Both the position numbers and the translations under genes were made by a program. Under the pieces are notes generated by a model. That model ran no database searches. It worked only from the letters and a program-made list of their open reading frames with translations, and was not told the origin of the DNA. 64,000 nucleotides of DNA from Trichuris trichiura (Eukaryota; Nematoda; Enoplea; Trichinellida; Trichuridae): contig JBAJFE010000062.1 in NCBI GenBank assembly GCA_037903355.1, forward strand, positions 1,426,001 through 1,490,000, read 5' to 3'. Position 1 is the first letter of the stretch. Each line of letters starts with the position of its first letter. Shown here one piece after another: positions 58,201 through 64,000 of this stretch.

Positions 58201-61200
58201 ATGGCATCGATCGTTTCTATTGATTAGCTTATGGCCATTAGCCGATGTTCTCCCGAACTTTCTCCTCAAATAGGCATATGTTCGCGTCGTTGCCGAAGTG
58301 TGAGACTATCGGTGGAACATGGCATGACGTCTTTCTCAGCGGAACGTATTTCCCTTGAGATCAGTGCACTCTTACAAAGCATTCTCGCAAGATTGTAGCG
58401 ACCGCAGTTCGATACAATTAGCAAAAAGGCGAAACTGGTATTTGTCTGGACGTCATACTTGGTGTCAGGGTAGGCATATATCTAGAAAAATTGGCACTTA
58501 AATATTCCTTGTTACGCTAGAATGTGTGTTCGGTATGCGCTCAAGGTGCGAGACCGCTATTGTTAGTTCGAAGTCGTCGTCGGTCTTCCTTGCCTTTCTT
58601 GGTGGGCGATGATCGAAGAAAGCCTTCGTTCTAGCAATTGAGGCCGACCGAAGTTTGTCAGGATTCGTTTACAACCTTGGAGTGCTTAATGTTGCACGTC
58701 AGAAACCTTGAAAAGTCGTTTCAAGAGGACTGGCGTTTCTCCTATTGAAAAACCGGGTCAGTTTTTCATTGGTCCCAATAGATTCCTTCCGCTTCTGCTT
58801 AGTTTGAACTTCCGGCAGTCAGTCGATTCACCATTTCCCAATTCGACGCTCTTCTCGGGCCCCTGTTTTCGCTGTCAGTTCATTCTCGTATGGGGATCAG
58901 CTTGCCTTGCGATCATAGATTTAATTTGCTAGACTGGCGACAAGATGCCACTGTTAATGTAATTTACGGTGGGTTTCATTCGAACTTTTGCATGTGTAAA
59001 TGCGGCCAGTTGACAGCGTTTGCCCAATGGGCGGAAGTAAGCAAATAACTTTCCAAAAGTTGCGCATTCTCTTTTGGTCGTTTAATATATTCGACGTTTT
59101 CTTGTGCGGCTATTTTCCTTTGAATTACGCTGCTTTGGCTGGGATAGTGGCGTCTCGCACATTCACTTTAGGTTTTCCCGTTCCATTCAAAAAAGTCCCT
59201 CTTCCTTCCGCCGGTTTGGTCACGTGTTTTGATTTGGCAGGCGGGAAAACCGACGGTTTAGTAATAGCAGCGATCGGATGACGAGGAAACGAGGCGGTTT
59301 GAATTTTCGCTGAAAGCAGATTAAGTTTGATCTGTCTCTCTGATCCGGCGATTTTTGTCTCGTCTGCCGCCGCAACGTGCTTCTTGGAGCAGCAGCAAAT
59401 CAAGTATGTCATTTCTTATTAATCAGCGATCGTTCGTTTTCGCCATCAATATTGTCCTTAAGTTAAGCTTATTTTCAATTACCATTATTGGATGGGATAA
59501 TTTGGTAGCTTGCCATTTAAAGGTACCTCTTGATAATCAGCAAGGGGAGAGTCGAATGGTTGATGTCAGCGTTACAACATAGAATCGATATTTTCATCAC
59601 CTATATCGACCGTTTAAAGAATTTGGTTTTTCAATCTGCCTCCTCCGCAAGTAGTCTTTTGCTTCTTTCGTTTCCTTATTGCTGCTTGTCGCTTATTCTT
59701 TGCTTACAAAAGTTTTGTCTAGCCAAGAACTATCAGTTGATTAATTTAATTTTATTTATACTTTCCGCTTCGGTTTTCCCCTTTTTTCATGCTCGATGAA
59801 CGAAAAAGACGCCAGCGTACCGTTGTAGTAATTGCATGCAAGGGCAGACTTAATAATAAGATTAGTTCTGTACGCGCCGTTTGGCATTCCTAGAATTTAT
59901 TAGCGTTAGCATAGAGCCGCAAGCGCTAGTTTCCGTCTCCGCTTCAAGCAAGCTCGATTTACGCAAAGTGATTCGCGTAGCCAAAGTCGAAAGATTAAGA
60001 TCGAACGATGGGTACCCCAAATTGACGTTTATTTTAAGCGCTTTAATGGGCCGTAGAATTTTCGCTCCAAATCTGGCCTGTTGCCAAGTTTGGGCTTTTT
60101 TCAAAAGTGTCAATTTTGAAATGACGCATTTGAGCACTTTGAGGCTTTTCAAAAGGGAATTTTCAATCGCGCGTCTTTGCATAATTTCCGAGTGAGTACG
60201 AAGTCGGCGCGGAGAAAAAACTTGTTAAAGATAACACCTGCGCGCGTAAGTTCCATCAGCGCGCGAAAGAGAGACGCTTTTGGTGTAGCGTACGCTTTTT
60301 GTTTTTCTCAGAGCACAAAACGGCTTGTTTTGTTTCAACCGAAGTGAGCCGTTGCCAGTTGTCACCATTTTCGTCTAGCCAACCGCTGGCGTCGAGTTTT
60401 CGCCAACTGGTATTCAAATTTGAATGAGACTGGCTCCTTAACGCGAAACTTGTTTTCAATAAGGTTAAATGGCATTGGTAAAGTAGCGGGTCATTTACTA
60501 CTTGTTTGCGGTAAGGGAAGCATGTAACCCCATTTTGTTGGGATGTAGTGCCAATGTCTCGTGACCAGTTTATTTTCGTGTTCTCTCTTTGCGTCTTTTT
60601 TGATAAAGTAAAAATGTTGACATAAATGCACCGGGCGATAAACATTTCGCCCACGCAATTTCCCTTACCTATTTTTGCCGACGCAGAGTGCACTTTCGTT
60701 TTGCTCTCAACAGCCTGCCATTGCTAACGCGATGCTATATTATTTGCTTGCCTCTTTATTGCGTCTGAAATGGCGTCATTCAGCGGAAAATTGATCATTG
60801 AACAGTATAAGAACTATTGGGGTTTCGTCTTGCTCTCAGTGGACGACTCCGATAAGAGGAAATGCTCTCTGCTCGTTTGCTTAATTTAAAAGAGGTCGTT
60901 ACTTCTTCTTTACGGCCATTTTAACACGCGTTCCCAAAATTTTTGACGATTCTACGAATTCCGATAATAGCATGTCATTATTTGACGCTTTATTAGCTGT
61001 TTACTATTGTCAGCCTCTCATCGTTGGCTTCAAGAAAGCCGCTTGCAAGCTCAAGCCAACGAAGTCATCTTTCACTTGACATAACGCGTATTAGTTATCA
61101 ATATGCCATATTACGGCTGCCAAGTAGAGCTTGTCTTTGTTTGATCACTGAGGCCTTCTTTGGTTTGACATTAATAATTCATCACATAACTTGCTTGGTT

Positions 61201-63490
61201 TATGTTTTTGTGATAATTACGGTTAATCAGGCTACGAATGTAGAACTGAGACGAAGCCAGTTGCGAAAATGCGCAATCGGCATTGCTTATTATTAATATG
61301 CCTGTTGTCGGCATTAGGGCGTTTATTAGTTCTTTTCTTAACCTATAAAGTCAGACAAGCGTAGGAATAATTGGTTATGGAAAATTTGGTTCATAATTTC
61401 GGCATTCTAAAAGTATATACGCCATAGTGTATTGTTGTGAAACTGCATATTTTTAATTCGGTACACTTTACGAGGAGTAGATGGGTTTCCGATGGGACGT
61501 ACGGAAGTAGCTTTTAAAAAATGCGTTGCCGCTCACGTCTGACCTTATTCTTGCCCAATTTTGGCTAGACGGTCGTAGGAAGGATTTAGCCTAAATGTAG
61601 CTTGATTGATAGGAGCGAGTAGTATTGGTAATTAAATAACAAAAGCCGGAACAGCAATGCATGGTTTGCCTATTAACAAAATGATGTGAATTTCCGGAAT
61701 GAGTATCTTCCGGCGTCAGCGTGGGCAGAAGCCATGTGCAGGGCTATCAATATTCAAAAATGCCTCTAAATGCGAGCAACGGTCTATCTCAGCGTTATGT
61801 CAAGAAATGAGCATATTAATGCTTTTGTGAAAGTAGCAACCACAACATTAGCGCGATAAGTTATCTCCCTTTTTTTAATTCAAGCTTTATAGTCTGCTGA
61901 TAGCGAATCCCTTTTCGTAGGGAAATTTGTTAAAAATTGCGCAACGCAAGCGGCCAAGATGTCAGCATGTTTTTTCGCCTCGGTCGGAGCAGTTGGAAAT
62001 CGATTTGCAGGTTTAAAATTGGTATTCCAACTGGATAACACGCAAAGCAATAACAAGAGTCGGCGCAGCGCGGTTTTTATTTTGCAACCGCTGCACAGGG
62101 TACCATTGGAATCCGAAGTATGCATCGGTTAAGCAGGGATAGTATTGGGCATGTCGAGACCTTGTATTTTATTTTTTTCGTCTGAAGACGCTTTGCGTAC
62201 TGCTTTTGAGGGAAAACGGAGGGCCGAAGGTAGTTGCGGCAACGCGCCTTCAAGCGAAGTTTACGCTTTCGCGTTTTGAGTAGCTCACCGTGTGCGTCCG
62301 TTTGACGCTAACAAGATTCCAACGATTAGCTGTGGAAAAGCGCGAAAGGCAATTTAATTCCGGAAGTTGTCTTTGCTTCCTCGCATGATTGAATTGGCAA
62401 AAAGACGCAATTCAAGAAAAGCGGTTGCCTTCAGTAGTCGGTCCGCCACTTCCGTGAGCGCGCTAGTGTTGTTCAAAGCTCGGAAAATCGCTTTCAGCCC
62501 AACAACATCTGTTGGCGTACAAAACCTTCGCCTCAATGACAATGGCGCGAAGGCTATTTGGCCGTCCATTGCCGAGCGCAAATGTTTAGATTGGTTCCCG
62601 CTCTTTCGTTTTTTTCAATTCGAAGCGACACCAAGTAGGTCAACTCGAGAGCATGCAATTATTTCTTTTTTTTTCCATTTTACATTTCTTCGCGGTGCTT
62701 TGCCAAGGCTGTTAAAGTAGCAAGCGTTTGCAGAATTGCCGCGCCAAGAGTGGCTTTGCTCATCAAAAGACCTCTTCGTCAAGGCCATTGCTTAGCAAGC
62801 TATTGAACGTATATTAGCGATTCCGTCGCCGAATGGGCGTTTTTTAAAATTGTACTTATCGTGACGCAGTTGGCGCTTGGAGGGAGGAATTCAAAAATTC
62901 AAACTGCTCCGCATGCAAATTTTGTCGGTGGCTGTTTTGGAAAAACGAACTTCACGGCGTTGTTGCATCATGTTTGGGGCGAGCGGCGATTTTGAGTTTA
63001 AAATTCTCCATACTGTGCCATTTTGACAGACGCCGAACGAATAGCAGCCGCGGCTGGCTTTCCACAATCAAGTTTATGGTTTTGATCCCCAACGGAGAAA
63101 GCATAGCCAAGTGAAAGCACTTCATCGTAAATAGCAAATGTCAAGCTGTTTTCGGTTCATGCAAGCTTCGCGCGGGGCAGTCGTTTGCGCAGTTCAGTGA
63201 GCAAAGTGAGCGGTCGCATAAAGGAGGCGCTTACGAAAAAATTTTATTGTCAAAGTTTCAACTTTTTCCATTAAGAAGTATGCATTCAGTTATAAATGTC
63301 CGATTCGTCCTCTATAACGAACGGACAAGAATAGGAGCAGGTTGACGTATCCGCGAGGTGGTGATCCCTTTTGTTTCCAAGAATAGAAATTTGTAATTGT
63401 AGCGGAAATGTGAGCTACTTAATCCTTTTTGACGTTGCGCCGAGTTGTAAATGTTTTAATGCGCGGATGGTTGTTATTTTTTTTCTCTCT
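55235..63490. other. Long stretch with no recognised gene
   Basis: From about 56.8 kb the sequence is richer in G+C and CpG than the array. Several frames of 60-145 codons occur on both strands (for example 56348-56004 minus, 59412-59125 minus, 62367-62720 plus), but none shows a domain, motif or splice context I recognise. No tRNA, rRNA or transposon end was identified. It could be a large intron or regulatory region of the gene suspected at the right edge. Confidence 0.4.
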
Positions 63491-63503
63491 CTCAGACTTA
63501 GCC

Positions 63504-63526
63504 ATGGTTAGGGGACCAGTTTTGAA
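63504..63526 (+). CDS. Possible first coding exon, unidentified gene
   Basis: A very good acceptor (TTTTTTTCTCTCTCTCAG, ending 63495) is followed eight bases later by ATGGTTAGGGGACC (MVRGPVLK...). A possible donor AA|GTATCG follows at 63527. Too short to identify. It could equally be chance. Confidence 0.22.
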
Positions 63527-63784
63527 GTATCGTTTGGGATAGCGTCCAATTGGCTGTTTTTTATTCAGTTGCCCCAGGATAACGGGCGTCATTTTCACTA
63601 TGTAGGCGTAGAAAAAGAACGACTTGATAGGTGTAAATCTTCAAGTCTTTTTTACTCTTCGTGCGGCGCTGTTTTTAATTTACTGACTAGTTGCTATCGC
63701 GCGCGAAGGTCAAACAGATGTGCTATAATAGAAAGTCGACGACAACAGCATCTTCGCCTTATCTGTAAGCTCTCATAATTTGCT

Positions 63785-63821
63785 ATGTCGTTTTTTCTTT
63801 CAAAGAAGCGGAAGAGAAACG
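63785..63821 (+). CDS. Possible first coding exon with strong donor, unidentified gene
   Basis: ATGTCG opens a short frame MSFFLSKKRKRN that ends at a consensus donor ACG|GTATGT (63822). A lysine/arginine-rich start and a textbook donor suggest a real 5' exon, continuing beyond the window. The gene cannot be named from this. Confidence 0.25.
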
Positions 63822-64000
63822 GTATGTCTGTTTTTTCGACTATTCTGAATAATCATCCCATCAGTGAATTATTTCTTTCACAGCAATGCTCTATTCGTAA
63901 AGAAGAAGCTAAATGTTTCATTTTTTCTAGCCCTTTATATAATCGATTATCTCTATCACGGTATTTAAATTTATTGAGCTCATTTTTGAATAGGACGTCA

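Overview
The window looks like nuclear DNA of a nematode. It has protein genes with very short introns (48 and 49 nt), start codons just downstream of strong 3' splice sites (as in trans-spliced genes), and a tandem array of small-RNA genes built like spliced-leader (SL) RNAs. A clade I worm (Trichuris/Trichinella type) is my guess from the unusual, variable leaders. It is an inference, not something read directly.

Layout. 1-2078: a Tigger (pogo-type) DNA transposon whose transposase is broken by a 248-bp foldback element with perfect 93-bp arms. 2954-3632 (minus): the first two coding exons of a MOB4/phocein gene; its 3' half is not visible. 5725-7591 (minus): a complete four-exon 3beta-hydroxysteroid dehydrogenase-like gene (374 aa). 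It is duplicated at 17470-19039, where the second copy has lost two key residues. About 9.7-17.1 kb and 20-47.95 kb: a tandem repeat array. On its minus strand the repeat unit carries two kinds of Sm-site RNA gene: class A (SL-RNA-like, seven loci) and class B (shorter, UUCG-capped, five loci). The array holds an internally deleted Ty3/gypsy element (11494-14285), a mariner fragment, a solo LTR, a hAT-like element and a second pogo-type element (37356-38535). 49975-51636 (plus): an intronless, full-length glucose-6-phosphate isomerase. 52.2-55.2 kb: a hairpin element, an orphan serpin-like exon and a 2-kb inverted repeat with nested foldback elements. 55.2-64 kb: mostly sequence in which I recognise nothing, with two weak candidate first exons at the right edge.

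Two things stand out. The first is the SL-type array: 22-nt leaders starting GG, a GT donor, long-range pairing kept by compensatory changes, an Sm site and a 3' terminal hairpin. The leaders differ from locus to locus, so it would be a polymorphic spliced-leader system. The second is a family of foldback elements flanked by long target duplications of variable length (11-14 bp). They share a core of the form CTGANGA-stem-GAAA, which resembles a hammerhead ribozyme core, and they could be non-autonomous relatives of Penelope-like elements.

If the array is functional, its RNAs would supply leaders to pre-mRNAs such as those of MOB4 and GPI, both of which have acceptor sites directly upstream of the start codon. 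The household genes (MOB4, GPI) bracket the array. The 3beta-HSD duplication appears to have been carried along with array expansion, because both copies sit between array segments.
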